Notes: generated by a model from the letters alone, not told the origin. 64,000 nt of DNA from Gillisia marina (GCF_000258765.1 NZ_AJLT01000013.1:23927-87926); one strand, 5' to 3'; numbered from the stretch's first letter, positions 11,321 to 20,570 are shown. Program-made: numbers and translations.

Positions 11321-11423
11321 AACAGCATTATTCAACAATACTAAGGTGTACTATAATTTATATTATGTAAAATAGAATATATGAGAACCTTATTGTAGCC
11401 TGGTCTTTAGATTCTACATTAAA

Positions 11424-11867
11424 TTAATGCGCTACTCCTGCTTCAAAGGCTTCACTCCATTTAGAAGCTACTCCCACAGCTGGAATTAATTCAGCAAAGA
11501 TCTTTAAATGCCTACGGTCATAATGTTTATTCTTATGGAGAATTCCTAGTTTCAACTTAAGCTCAGTATTTATAGATTGAATTTTAGTTTTAGCAATTAC
11601 ATGCTCACAAATCTTTCCAAGCAAATCATCTTCGGTTTCTTGTGGAATATAGGAAATACTACTATCATCCCAATTATTGAGCAACACAGGAATATCTATT
11701 TTTCCACGGATATCGTAGGCATAGAGATACAGCATATATTCCATATTCAATCTAATATCCATAGGATGGAACTCAATTTCTGTACGTACAGGAATTATGG
11801 TAGAATCTATACCAACCTCGATAATTTCTGGAAATTTAGATGCATTTACCGCTAAAATCTTTGCCAT
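11424..11867 (-). CDS. conserved hypothetical protein
   Basis: A 147-residue soluble protein starting MAKILAVNASKFPE, with no signal peptide, transmembrane segment or recognisable catalytic motif. The central part (DIRLNMEYMLYLYAYDIRGKID) and the C-terminal RRHLKIFAELIPAVGVASKWSEAF look like a compact alpha/beta domain. It is the first gene right of the accessory island, on the opposite strand, and stands 25 bp downstream of the DUF2807 gene in the same direction, so the two may be co-transcribed. Function unknown. Confidence 0.6.
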   Translation of the reverse strand: MAKILAVNASKFPEIIEVGIDSTIIPVRTEIEFHPMDIRLNMEYMLYLYAYDIRGKIDIPVLLNNWDDSSISYIPQETEDDLLGKICEHVIAKTKIQSINTELKLKLGILHKNKHYDRRHLKIFAELIPAVGVASKWSEAFEAGVAH

Positions 11868-11892
11868 AATAAACAGGTTTACCTATTCAAAC

Positions 11893-12720
11893 TTATTTTT
11901 TTATAATTCGGGAATGATCGGTTAAACCTCTCACCTCAATCTTAGGGTTTCCGTATACAAACACCTTACTTTTTCCTTCGGCATCTATCACTAAATCCTT
12001 GGTAGCATGTAAAAATATATCGGTGTTGTTAGAAGCATTTAAAATCGCAGTTCCCGTTTTCATTTTTTTAGCTTTCAAATCGGCTGAATTTTTTAAAGAA
12101 AAAGTGGCAGTGTTCACTTTTCCATCCATCACCATTTGTGCCGACTTGGATAATTGAGCCGACAAATTATCTGCATCCATTTTTCCTTTTAAATCTGATC
12201 TATCACTAATATTCACAGTGACATCCTTAGATTTCAGATCTATTTTCCCACCGGAATTCTTTGTTAAGATGATATTTGCATTTCTAGACTCTATATCCAA
12301 ATCGAACTTTGTAGATTGATTCCCTGTAAAACTAAAAATATCGGATTCTAAAGTTCCTTGAGTTTCCAGCTCAGCATCATCATTTAAAATAATACTCGAG
12401 ATTCCTTTCACACTTAAAAAAACCTCTAATTTTTTACTTCCGGTAATTTTAGCGGTTGTATGAATTTTTAAAACCCCATTTTGCACATCAAAGCTCACTA
12501 CTTCCGCAAGGTTTTGATCGGTGGTAAGTACATAACTGTTCTTGTTACTTTGAGCAATCGTAACTTTCACATTATCGTTGATTTCTAAGGTACTAAATTC
12601 CTCGTCTATAGAATTAGTGACAGAAATTACTTCCTTATCTCCTTTAATTTTTTCCATTTTTTGAGCTACACTTATGCTGCCTAGAAAAATGAATAATAAA
12701 AAACATACTAGTGTTTTCAT
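11893..12720 (-). CDS. secreted DUF2807 (GIN-domain) beta-helix protein
   Basis: 275 residues beginning with a signal peptide (MKTLVCFLLFIFLGSISVAQ). The rest has the pattern of the DUF2807/GIN 'putative auto-transporter adhesin' family: FSTLEINDNVKVTIAQSN near residue 42, then repeated short beta strands with SxxxLxxxG and NxSxxxD periodicity, consistent with a right-handed beta-helix on the cell surface or in the periplasm. No enzyme motif. Such proteins are common in Bacteroidota, but the molecular role is not established. Confidence 0.8.
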   Translation of the reverse strand: MKTLVCFLLFIFLGSISVAQKMEKIKGDKEVISVTNSIDEEFSTLEINDNVKVTIAQSNKNSYVLTTDQNLAEVVSFDVQNGVLKIHTTAKITGSKKLEVFLSVKGISSIILNDDAELETQGTLESDIFSFTGNQSTKFDLDIESRNANIILTKNSGGKIDLKSKDVTVNISDRSDLKGKMDADNLSAQLSKSAQMVMDGKVNTATFSLKNSADLKAKKMKTGTAILNASNNTDIFLHATKDLVIDAEGKSKVFVYGNPKIEVRGLTDHSRIIKK

Positions 12721-12979
12721 GATTTTCGATTTTTAATTGCTTGCAGCTATAAATTTTGAAGAATCAAAAATATATCACAGGCTTCTATAAATATACAACA
12801 CAATATTCTCATTTTTAATAGTTTAGATAAATCATTTCTTTTTTAAAAAGTAAAATTGATAGGCTAAAGTTGAAGAACATTCTCCTAAAAATTCTTTAAA
12901 AAAAGTTACCTCTTCCCTACTTCTGCACTAAATATTGTAATTTCCCGGCTACTAATCCAATCACTAAAATATAAGCTTT

Positions 12980-13900
12980 ATGGCGGGTAATTCTAAGATC
13001 GCTATCTACGGCGCAATTGGCGCAAACTCTTTAATTGCAATAGGAAAATTTATGGCAGCTTTCTTTACGGGAAGCTCCGCCATGTTAGCCGAAGGAATTC
13101 ACTCTTTGGTAGATACCGGAAATGGACTTTTACTTCTCTTAGGTATCAAAAGATCTAAACAGGAACCAGATGAAATGCACCCTTTTGGCTACGGAAAAGA
13201 GGTCTACTTCTGGAGTTTTGTAGTTAGTATTCTCATTTTTGCTTTAGGGGGTGGATTCGCAATTTATGAAGGTATTCATGCGCTACAAGATCCGCATGTA
13301 ATCGAAGATCCCACTTGGAACTATGGTGTTTTAATTGCAGCACTAGTTTTTGAAGGTACGGCCTTGTATTTGGCTTTAAGAGCATTCAATAAATCTAGAG
13401 CAGCCTCAGGGAACTTAATCAGAAATATCGTTCAGAGTAAAGATGCCGCCACCTTTGCGGTAATAATAGAAGATGCTGCTGCAGTTTTAGGTTTAAGTAT
13501 CGCTTTATTGGGAGTATATTTATCTCAACAGCTTCAAAACCCGTATATAGACGGAGCTGCTTCGGTTTGTATTGGGGTGTTACTATTAATTGTAGCTACC
13601 TTTTTAGCTAAAGAAAGTAAAGGACTTCTATTGGGAGAAAGCGCTACTCCGGAAGTGATTGCAGCGGTAGAAAAGATCATGAAAGACCATCCAAGTGTAA
13701 AAGATTGGACGTTGCCGCAAACTATGCATTTTGGACCGGATAGTATACTTTTAGTAATAGAAGTAGATATGGTAGATTCTATGGAATTGCTAGATGCTGA
13801 AAATACTATGCAAAGTATTCGAAATGAAATTCAACAGAAGGAACCTATTATAACACAGGTATTTATTCAGAGTACAAATAATCTTGAAAAAAACATGTAA
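12980..13900 (+). CDS. cation diffusion facilitator (CDF) family transporter
   Basis: 306 residues. Inner-membrane antiporter family that exports divalent metals (Zn, Fe, Mn, Co) against protons. Five to six membrane segments are visible in residues ~8-210. The paired metal-site motifs are HSLVDTGNG in helix 2 and EDAAAVLG in helix 5. The C-terminal cytoplasmic domain (residues ~215-295, VEKIMKDHPSVKDW to AENTMQSIRNEIQQ) is the usual dimerising, metal-sensing fold. Metal specificity cannot be assigned. It is divergently placed from the DUF2807 gene across a 259-bp AT-rich gap. Confidence 0.88.
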   Translation: MAGNSKIAIYGAIGANSLIAIGKFMAAFFTGSSAMLAEGIHSLVDTGNGLLLLLGIKRSKQEPDEMHPFGYGKEVYFWSFVVSILIFALGGGFAIYEGIHALQDPHVIEDPTWNYGVLIAALVFEGTALYLALRAFNKSRAASGNLIRNIVQSKDAATFAVIIEDAAAVLGLSIALLGVYLSQQLQNPYIDGAASVCIGVLLLIVATFLAKESKGLLLGESATPEVIAAVEKIMKDHPSVKDWTLPQTMHFGPDSILLVIEVDMVDSMELLDAENTMQSIRNEIQQKEPIITQVFIQSTNNLEKNM

Positions 13901-14034
13901 ATAACTAGAAATTTTAATTTCAGTTAACCTGAAAATTGCAATCATAATTCTTTGCCAATTCTAGAAGATTTGTTTGTAAAACTATAGAAAATTAGGTTTC
14001 TTAGTTAAAATATAAACCCTAAAAATATAATTAT

Positions 14035-14334
14035 ATGGAAGCTATATTTCAATTTGTTCAACTTTCTAAAAGTGAACGTTTAGAAGAATTAACTCAGAAA
14101 AAACTAGATAAATTAGAAAATAAATACGACTGGATTGTTAGTGCCGATGTTTTCTTTAAAAAACAGGATGGAGAAGCACCAAAAGGATTTATTTGCAATA
14201 TAAAATTAGGAACACCGGGAGTACAAATCTTTGCTGAATCTGATGAGGATTCTTTTGAAGCTGCTATCGCTGAAACAGTAAGAGATCTGGACAGACAACT
14301 TTCTAAGCGTAAAGCACAATTGAAGACACATTAA
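14035..14334 (+). CDS. hpf: short ribosome hibernation-promoting factor (HPF/RaiA family)
   Basis: 99 residues, matching the short HPF type without a C-terminal dimerisation domain. The pattern FVQLSKSERLEELTQKKLDKLENKYDWI is the first helix-strand unit, and AIAETVRDLDRQLSKRKAQLK is the basic C-terminal helix that contacts 16S rRNA in family members. It binds the small-subunit decoding region and silences or dimerises ribosomes in stationary phase. It is a single gene with a 134-bp gap before it; no unusual features. Confidence 0.88.
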   Translation: MEAIFQFVQLSKSERLEELTQKKLDKLENKYDWIVSADVFFKKQDGEAPKGFICNIKLGTPGVQIFAESDEDSFEAAIAETVRDLDRQLSKRKAQLKTH

Positions 14335-14392
14335 ATAATTATTTTTTGATCCTAAGGGATTGAATATAGATAAGTCTGAAAAGTGATTTTCA

Positions 14393-14456
14393 CGTCATCC
14401 TGAACTCGTTTCAGGATCTAAATTAAACTTAGAAGCTGAAACAAGTTCAGCTTGAC
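14393..14456. repeat. pair of inverted REP-like palindromes
   Basis: First unit CGTCATCCTGAACTCGTTTC with arms ATCCTGAA (14397-14404) and TTCAGGAT (14410-14417). Second unit in the opposite orientation with arms AAGCTGAA (14433-14440) and TTCAGCTT (14446-14453), followed by GACGG. The same core with CGTCA on one side recurs at 19234, 21394 and 39034, so this is a dispersed family. Confidence 0.65.
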
Positions 14457-14546
14457 GGATTAAAAATCCTTTTTCAGGCTTCTTTTATTTTGAAGACTTT
14501 TCAATTCGCCCCTCCGTACACCTCTACTTCCTTCATGTCAAACCAA

Positions 14547-14585
14547 AGTCGAGAACTTTCTAACTCAAAAAAGGTAGCTTCTACT
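14547..14585 (+). repeat. dispersed GAGAACTTT / AAGG element, copy 1 (diverged)
   Basis: AGTCGAGAACTTTCTAAC followed by TCAAAAAAGGTAGCTTCTACT. It aligns with copies at 20660-20698 and 59537-59575, which keep a sharper GGAGGTTTCGACT right half. This copy has lost part of that half. Confidence 0.5.
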
Positions 14586-14658
14586 TTAGACTCAATTACT
14601 AGAAGTCGAAAAATTCATGTTAATGTCTTTCCTAGATAATTTAGCATAATATTGGTTA

Positions 14659-16658
14659 CTAGTTTTTAGAACTATTTCCTAACTCTCGTTCTTCCAATTG
14701 TTCTTTAAACTCATTGATTATTCCACCTTTCAATAAAATATGGATCTGTCTCTCACTTAAGCTATGCTTGGTAGAAATTTCCAGAACTTCCCCATTTTCT
14801 TTTTTTTATGATTACCGGAATGGTGTTTTTTTCTGAAACACTATTCGGAAGATTTTTAAGTGTAACCATATCCCCTTGTGCTATCTTATCATAATCGGCT
14901 ATATCTATAAATTCTAAGGGTAAAATTCCGAAATTCACCAGGTTTTGCCAGGCGATTCTTGCGTAGCTTTTTGCTAAAACAGCAACCTGTCCCAGGTATT
15001 TGGGAGCTAAGGCAGCATGTTCCCTACTAGAACCTTGAGCGTAATTTTCTTTTGCAACTACAATATGTCCACCATGTTCGTTTTTGGCTTGCATCGCCCT
15101 GTCATAAAAAGTATCATCGATCACCGTGAAGGAATATTTACTGATTTCCGGTAAATTACTCCTAAAAGGAAGCACCTCTGCTCCTGCTTTCAAGATCTCA
15201 TCTGTAGAAACATTATCCCCCATTTTTAGAAGTACAGGGACCGTATAGTTTTCCTGCAAATGATCTATATGTGGCAAACTTTTAATGTTTGGCCCTTTCA
15301 GCAACTCTATTTTAGAGCCATCTTCTAAGGGAGCAACCAACATATCTTTATTGATGATTTCCATTTCCGGTTGAATATATTTTGGATATGTCATATTATA
15401 TAACTTTTCCAAATCCCTAGGGTCTGTGATCTTACCTGTTAAGGCCGAAGCTGCTGCAGTTTCAGGGCTACATAAATGCACTTGATCGTCTTCTGTTCCG
15501 GACCTACTTGGAAAATTCCTAGGCATAGTTCTCAGGCTAATAGTATCTGATGCCGGAGCTTGCCCCATTCCTATACAACCCATACACCCGGATTGATGAA
15601 ACCTGGCTCCTGCTTTAATAAGATTTCCAAAAGCTTTATTATCTATCATATTCTGAATGATCTGCCTGGAGGTTGGATTCACATCAAAAGAAACATCACT
15701 ATGTACAGTTTTATCTTTCACAATAGCACTTGCCATCCAAAAATCCCGTAACCCGGGATTTGCAGAAGAACCTAAAACTACCTGACTAATTTTCTTCCCG
15801 GCCACCTCGCTCACAGGTACAACATTTCCCGGACTGGTGGGTAAAGCAATTAGTGGTACAAGATCGTCTAGTACTATTTCTTCATGAAGATCATATTCGC
15901 AATTTTCATCGGCTACAAGTTCGCTCCAATCCTCTTCCCTATCTTGAGATTTTAAAAAGCGTTTTGTTTCATTATCACTTGGAAATACGGTAGTAGTTGC
16001 TCCTAATTCTGCTCCCATGTTTGCAATTACATGCCTATCCATAGCGCTTAGTTGTTTTAGACCATCTCCGTAATATTCAATGATCTTTCCAACCCCGCCT
16101 TTTACATCATGCCGACGTAGCATTTCTAAGATCACATCTTTAGCACTTACCCAATCAGGTAATTTTCCGGAAAGCTTAATACCCCAAATTTTTGGCATTT
16201 TCACAAAATATGGTTGTCCCGCTATAGCTGCAGCCACATCTAATCCTCCTGTACCTATTGCCAACATCCCTAGTGATCCTGCAGCACAGCTATGACTGTC
16301 TGATCCTACCAATGTTTTTCCCGGTTTTCCAAAGCGTTCCATATGCACTGGATGACTAACCCCATTTCCGGGCCTACTGTACCATAATCCGAATCTCTGT
16401 GCAGCAGAAAGAAGGAATAAATGATCATCGGCATTTTTAAAATCTGTTTGTAAAAGATTATGATCTACATATTGCACCGCAACTTCAGTCTTTGCTTTTT
16501 TTTAGGCTCATAGCCTCTAATTCTAATTGCACTAAAGTTCCTGTTGCATCTTGTAAAAGCGCCTGATCTATTTTAATTCCAATTTCTTTTCCGGGAATCA
16601 TTTCTCCCTTCAGAAGATGAGATTTAATGAGCTTTTGAGTAACGTTTAGATTTTCCAT
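14659..16658 (-). CDS. acnA: aconitate hydratase, Aquifex-type (two frameshifts as read)
   Basis: Interconverts citrate and isocitrate in the TCA cycle using a 4Fe-4S cluster. The uninterrupted frame is 14762-16477. Removing one T from each T8 run at 14800-14807 and 16496-16503 restores both ends: the N-terminus MENLNVTQKLIKSHLLKGEM and a C-terminus ending ERELGNSSKN, ~665 aa in all. That matches the shorter Aquifex-type aconitase rather than the ~750-900 aa forms. Visible are GSDSHSCAAGSLGMLAIG and HQSGCMGCIGMGQAPAS (cluster cysteines) and the C-terminal swivel domain with GDNVSTDEI and YAQGSSREHAALAPKYLG. Divergent from a small membrane protein gene. Confidence 0.88.
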
Positions 16659-16796
16659 TGTATAGAATTTACCATATAAAATATCGATTTCACATGAATA
16701 TTAGCTTCTATTTAACAATATCTTATAGCTTTGTATATACTAAGATACAAACTCTGAGAGCGTATAATTTGGCAAATTAAATTTATAATTAGAACT

Positions 16797-17378
16797 ATGA
16801 ATGTTATTGTAAAACGAGCGATTGTTGGCGGTGTGGTTTCCACAATGATTATGGGAATAGGAACATATATTTTAGGAGAGGTTTCAGGATATAAAGCCAA
16901 AGAATTGCTATCTACATCTCTTGCGGGAATCAATATGCTTTGTAATACGGTAATCCTAGGATCTTCTACTATTCTGGCTCTAATGTTGCCTTTGCTAAGT
17001 TTGAGTACAGGATCTAATTCAAGATTAACAAAAGTGCATTATAGCCATGTATTAACTATCGCAAAATTTGTAACTATTCTTATTATAGTTTCGGTAATTA
17101 CTTTTTTAATGCTGAATTTACCTATAACAGAAAGCGAAGAAGTTCCAAGCACTTGGTTTTCTACAATTTATTATGTGAGTCTGGGAATGGCTTCAATTTT
17201 AGGAGGTGGTTTTGTAGCCATAGTTACTATGCTTTATGAAACGATTTCTAATGTAATATTAATAGTTGGTTTTGGAGTAAAAGATCATCCAATGGTAGAA
17301 AAGGCTGAAGACGAAGCAAAAGAGGCTAAAGAAGAAGCCAAAGAAAAGAAGGAGGAAATGGAAGATGAAAATCAGTAA
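16797..17378 (+). CDS. hypothetical four-helix membrane protein with charged C-terminal tail
   Basis: 193 residues. Four predicted membrane segments lie at about residues 8-28, 43-68, 85-108 and 124-155. They are followed by a strongly charged Lys/Glu tail (EKAEDEAKEAKEEAKEKKEE) that probably forms a cytoplasmic helix. No family was recognised. It is monocistronic, with a 138-bp divergent gap from the aconitase gene. Function unknown. Confidence 0.6.
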   Translation: MNVIVKRAIVGGVVSTMIMGIGTYILGEVSGYKAKELLSTSLAGINMLCNTVILGSSTILALMLPLLSLSTGSNSRLTKVHYSHVLTIAKFVTILIIVSVITFLMLNLPITESEEVPSTWFSTIYYVSLGMASILGGGFVAIVTMLYETISNVILIVGFGVKDHPMVEKAEDEAKEAKEEAKEKKEEMEDENQ

Positions 17379-17567
17379 AAATAAAAAAAAGACTACTCGA
17401 GAAGTAATTTCTGCCACTAAACGGAATTTTACTTTTCAAATAATACGAAAACTAAAATTGTGATCAGTGCGAAAAAACTTCGGGAATAGTCCCTTTTAAA
17501 ATTATTTCTTCAGTCTATGACTGAATTCTACTAAGTTTATTTAAAATATCTGTTTGTTGTCCATCTT

Positions 17568-18239
17568 CTAAATTGAATGCTGGTTTTCCATGTAATGGAA
17601 ATAAGTAACTAAAGTCTTCATCAAAGGCGCCCAACTTTCGGCCAATCCAAATTCAGAATTCTTGCTTTCCATGGTTGGTCTTGAAAATGTGTTTTCTTCA
17701 ACGTCATAACTAGAACCTATCGCATCTTCGCCTGTAAATAACATCCCATCATTAATATCTGAATAAATCAAAATAGAACCTCCTCCATTTCCAGGAAGAT
17801 CATATATCTTCAATCCAAAATGTTTTACAATTTCAGGTTTTGCCGTGATATTTTTTGGTTTATAGGTAGTGTCGTTAATAGAATTTCTTGGATGTGCATA
17901 AATAGGTGCTCCTCCTGCATCTTCAGAAACCGTTTTTAAATCGGCGTACGCATTTTTATAAACCGAAGAATTACTAAGAATTATTCCTTTTATGGTATAT
18001 CCATCTGCTACGAGCTGCTTTACAGCTTTTAAGGTTTCCTTTTCTACAACGTCTATTAGAAGGATATCTTTTCTATTTATATGTCTAATAGCATATCCTT
18101 GGTTAAATCCATTTTCTTGTTCGCTTCCTTTTATAATAAAAGTATCGGGAATCAATTTTAAAAATTTCCCGATTTCTCCTTGTGCAATAAATTCAGCTGT
18201 TTGGCTGTGCAACACTTCCATTTTATCTACTGTCTTCAT
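17568..18239 (-). CDS. metallo-beta-lactamase-fold-like protein lacking the metal motif
   Basis: 223 residues with the layout of an MBL-fold protein: LIPDTFIIKG near residue 28, ILLIDVVEKETLKAVKQLV near 74-92, GYTIKGIILSNSS where HxHxDH normally stands, APIYAHPRNSI, and DLPGNGGGSILIYSDINDGMLFTGEDAIG near the end. The metal-binding His residues of HxHxDH are absent (SNSS instead), so a hydrolase function is doubtful. It lies 82 bp downstream of the phosphopantetheinyl transferase gene in the same direction and may be the last gene of the lipid/polyketide cluster. The fold assignment is from memory of patterns. Confidence 0.5.
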   Translation of the reverse strand: MKTVDKMEVLHSQTAEFIAQGEIGKFLKLIPDTFIIKGSEQENGFNQGYAIRHINRKDILLIDVVEKETLKAVKQLVADGYTIKGIILSNSSVYKNAYADLKTVSEDAGGAPIYAHPRNSINDTTYKPKNITAKPEIVKHFGLKIYDLPGNGGGSILIYSDINDGMLFTGEDAIGSSYDVEENTFSRPTMESKNSEFGLAESWAPLMKTLVTYFHYMENQHSI

Positions 18240-18321
18240 AAGGGTTTTAATTTTAAATTATAATTCAAGTTACAAAGGGCTGCAACTACGCCAATCCTCT
18301 TTAATATTGTTTAACGAGCAT

Positions 18322-18897
18322 TTAGCACTTCATTAACGCAAATGCGTATGCTGAATATTTCCCGTGATGGGAGAGGGAAAATGAGTGCTCTAATTTTTTA
18401 TTAGCAACATATAAAAAGGGAATTCCATGTATGTTCTTCTGAATTCTAAAATTAGTTTTATGCTCTTTTAAAAGTAAGGAATATTCAGTAATTAATTTGC
18501 GTTTTAGATTACTTTCCCCTTCAAAAACTTTAAAAAAAGTGCTTTGATTTTTTTCTGAAGTTGCCGTACTGTGGATGTTAGTTGCTGTGATCTTCGAAAT
18601 TGTGAAATAAACATGACTATCTATTCTCACAATTCCTTGAATGCTTTCTTTTTCTTCTGAAAATATTTCACATTGAAAATCCAGCGGATTGTAAGTTCTC
18701 GGTAAATTGAATCTACGCTGATGTGCCTTATATGCAGCTTCTTTTAAAGACCAGCATAGTTGAAGCCAAATTTTTGGATTCTCAGCCTTAAAAATAACAG
18801 CTTGCTCTGCTAAAGAATATAATTTATTTAAATATCGGGAACTGTTCCAATTTGAAGAGATTGGAATGTTAAGATCTATGATATCGTTCCCAATCAA
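18322..18897 (-). CDS. 4'-phosphopantetheinyl transferase superfamily protein
   Basis: 191 residues. It would transfer the phosphopantetheine arm of CoA to a serine of a carrier protein. The start MIGNDIIDLNI is the typical N-terminus with the acidic metal residues, and WSLKEAAYKAHQR near residue 48-60 is the WxxKEAxxK signature. The end SLSHHGKYSAYAFAL fits the C-terminal strand. Its start overlaps the stop of the acyl carrier protein gene by 4 bp, strongly suggesting that this carrier is its substrate. Confidence 0.85.
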   Translation of the reverse strand: MIGNDIIDLNIPISSNWNSSRYLNKLYSLAEQAVIFKAENPKIWLQLCWSLKEAAYKAHQRRFNLPRTYNPLDFQCEIFSEEKESIQGIVRIDSHVYFTISKITATNIHSTATSEKNQSTFFKVFEGESNLKRKLITEYSLLLKEHKTNFRIQKNIHGIPFLYVANKKLEHSFSLSHHGKYSAYAFALMKC

Positions 18898-19145
18898 TTC
18901 TCCATTTTAATTAAAATAATTCTCTTCGCGTCACCGGCCGTCAGCATCCCTTCCATCGAGGTATTATCTATTTCAATATTAAACTCATCTTCTACATCTA
19001 AAATCACATCCACCAGATTGGCAGAATTTATTTTGAGATCGGTTAGAAAATCGGTTTTTTCATCGAAATTTTCCAATCCTTCCTTACGCTGAACATAAGG
19101 AGTAACGATGTTTTTTATTTTTTCTAAAATTACTTTTTCTGTCAT
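18894..19145 (-). CDS. acyl carrier protein
   Basis: 83 residues, standard ACP length, acidic. The attachment region reads DLKINSANLVDVILDVEDEF, placing the modified serine at position 41. The canonical DSL is replaced by NSA, while the downstream helix II (LVDVILDVEDEFNIEID) is well conserved. It carries growing acyl or polyketide chains for the neighbouring ketosynthase, dehydratase and reductase. It is translationally coupled to the phosphopantetheinyl transferase. The unusual NSA motif suggests a specialised ACP rather than the housekeeping one. Confidence 0.85.
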   Translation of the reverse strand: MTEKVILEKIKNIVTPYVQRKEGLENFDEKTDFLTDLKINSANLVDVILDVEDEFNIEIDNTSMEGMLTAGDAKRIILIKMEN

Positions 19146-19233
19146 GTAGCTAATATAATATTCAATGGTAAAAAAAACTAATTGTGAACTTTATTGATAT
19201 CTTAAAATTTAAACTGATCTTTTAAATAATCTT

Positions 19234-19260
19234 CGTCATGCTGAACTTGTTTCAGCATCT
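19234..19260. repeat. REP-like palindrome
   Basis: CGTCATGCTGAACTTGTTTC with arms ATGCTGAA (19238-19245) and TTCAGCAT (19251-19258). It sits between the ketosynthase stop and the ACP start inside the cluster. Confidence 0.6.
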
Positions 19261-19301
19261 CAATAAAAGGGAGTCCAAAACCTGAAATTTGAAACCTAAA
19301 A

Positions 19302-20570
19302 TCAACCATATTTCTTAAAGATCACTACCGCATTCACATCTCCAAAACCAAAACTCGCTTTTGCTAATATACTAATAGGTTTTTCAATCATTTTTCGTGG
19401 AACACGCTCTTCAGGAATCAAAGCTAAGATCTCGGGATGTACTGCTTCACAATTAATGTTTGGGAAAACAAAGCCTTTTGCTATTTCCAAAACACTGGCT
19501 ACACATTCTATACTTCCGGAAGCACTTAAGCAATGTCCAGTCATCCCTTTAAGGGAGTTGATATAAGGAAAATCATTTTTAAGATCCAATGCTTTCACCC
19601 AATTCTCAATTTCAACAGAATCTTTACTAGTTGCTGTTAAATGCCCATTTATCACATCTACATCTGAAGCTGATATGTTGGAATTTATTAGAGCTCCCGT
19701 TATGCAACGCTGCACCGCTTCGTTATTGGCCGCAGTCATACTTCCCTCTCCTCTTTGTCCGCCACTATTTACTTCCCCTCCCAGAACTTCGGCATAAATT
19801 TTCGCTCCTCGCTCTAATGCCGACTCCAGATCTTCCAAAACTAAGGCTCCTGCTCCACTTCCCGGAACAAATCCGGAGGCACCTGCACTCATTGGTCTAG
19901 ATGCACTTTCTGGGTCTTCGTTATAATTTCCGGGTAAAATCCGCATGGCATCGAATCCGCCCCATACATAAGGCCCATGATCGCTACAGCTTCCTACTAA
20001 CATTCTGGTTGCTTTTCCGGCTTTAATACGCTCATAGCCCATTAAAAGGGCTTCAGTACCTGTAGTACAAGCAGAGGAATTGGTGGTTACCTGATTTCCA
20101 CAGCCCAAAATACCTCCTAAATAGGCACTTATCCCGCTCGCCATAGTTTGGATCACGCTAGTACTGCCTAAACGTCTAGTTTTTCCGGCATCTATTAAAT
20201 GTATGGCTTCTCTAAATTTATCGACTCCTAAGATCCCGGTTCCGAAGATAATTCCGCTATCCCAATCTGGTGAATCTTTCTCTGAGATTTCAAGACCGGC
20301 ATCTTTCCAAGCATCAGTCCCGGAAATCACTCCGTAAACTATCCCGCTACTATTAAGTCCGCGTAGTTGTAAAGGTGTAAAATATTCACTTTTCTTGGCT
20401 TCAGAAATTTCCGGCTTCCCTCCTATCTGGCAACTAAAATTCAGGTCTTTAAGTTGAGGATGAAAAGTGATTCCGCTCTTTCCAGACCTCAGAGATTCTT
20501 CAAATTCAGGAATACTTACCCCATTGGGAGCACAAATTCCCAAACCTGTAATTACGACTCTTTTATTCAT
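19302..20570 (-). CDS. beta-ketoacyl-ACP synthase (FabF/KS-II-like)
   Basis: 422 residues, thiolase fold. Decarboxylative condensing enzyme that extends an acyl-ACP with malonyl-ACP. The N-terminus NKRVVITGLGICAPNG is typical. The active-site cysteine lies in TTNSSACTTGTEA (Cys168), with the two histidines in INGHLTATSKDSVE and GMTGHCLSASGSIE, and the C-terminal ASFGFGDVNAVVIF. The first His motif has HLT where FabF usually has HGT, a small deviation. Its place between ACP and dehydratase genes suggests a dedicated chain-building role rather than general fatty-acid synthesis. A 205-bp repeat-bearing gap separates it from the dehydratase. Confidence 0.87.
   Translation of the reverse strand: MNKRVVITGLGICAPNGVSIPEFEESLRSGKSGITFHPQLKDLNFSCQIGGKPEISEAKKSEYFTPLQLRGLNSSGIVYGVISGTDAWKDAGLEISEKDSPDWDSGIIFGTGILGVDKFREAIHLIDAGKTRRLGSTSVIQTMASGISAYLGGILGCGNQVTTNSSACTTGTEALLMGYERIKAGKATRMLVGSCSDHGPYVWGGFDAMRILPGNYNEDPESASRPMSAGASGFVPGSGAGALVLEDLESALERGAKIYAEVLGGEVNSGGQRGEGSMTAANNEAVQRCITGALINSNISASDVDVINGHLTATSKDSVEIENWVKALDLKNDFPYINSLKGMTGHCLSASGSIECVASVLEIAKGFVFPNINCEAVHPEILALIPEERVPRKMIEKPISILAKASFGFGDVNAVVIFKKYG

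Larger units (their letters stand above)
10554..11423. other. 870-bp gene-free region with hairpins at right edge of island
   Basis: No coding frame of any length with plausible composition on either strand. The first part carries two perfect short hairpins (10673-10738). The middle has runs such as TTTTTTTGTTTAGCTCACG and a GGAAAAGGAAAGAAATC stretch that look like eroded repeat DNA. The last part carries a long imperfect inverted repeat (11237-11320). It may be decayed mobile DNA or hold an unrecognised structured RNA. Composition shifts back toward the chromosomal average by about 11420. Confidence 0.5.
14335..14658. other. intergenic region with two repeat families
   Basis: 324 bp between convergent hpf and the aconitase gene. 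It holds a pair of REP-like palindromes facing each other (14393-14456) and one copy of the AGTCGAGAACTTT...AAAAAAGG element (14547-14585). No gene was seen. The paired hairpins could also terminate transcription from both sides. Confidence 0.5.

Noticed and set aside
10554..11423. CRISPR array or tRNA attachment site at the island edge
   Set aside because: No regularly spaced direct repeats and no tRNA-like cloverleaf or CCA end were found; the hairpins are single-copy here.
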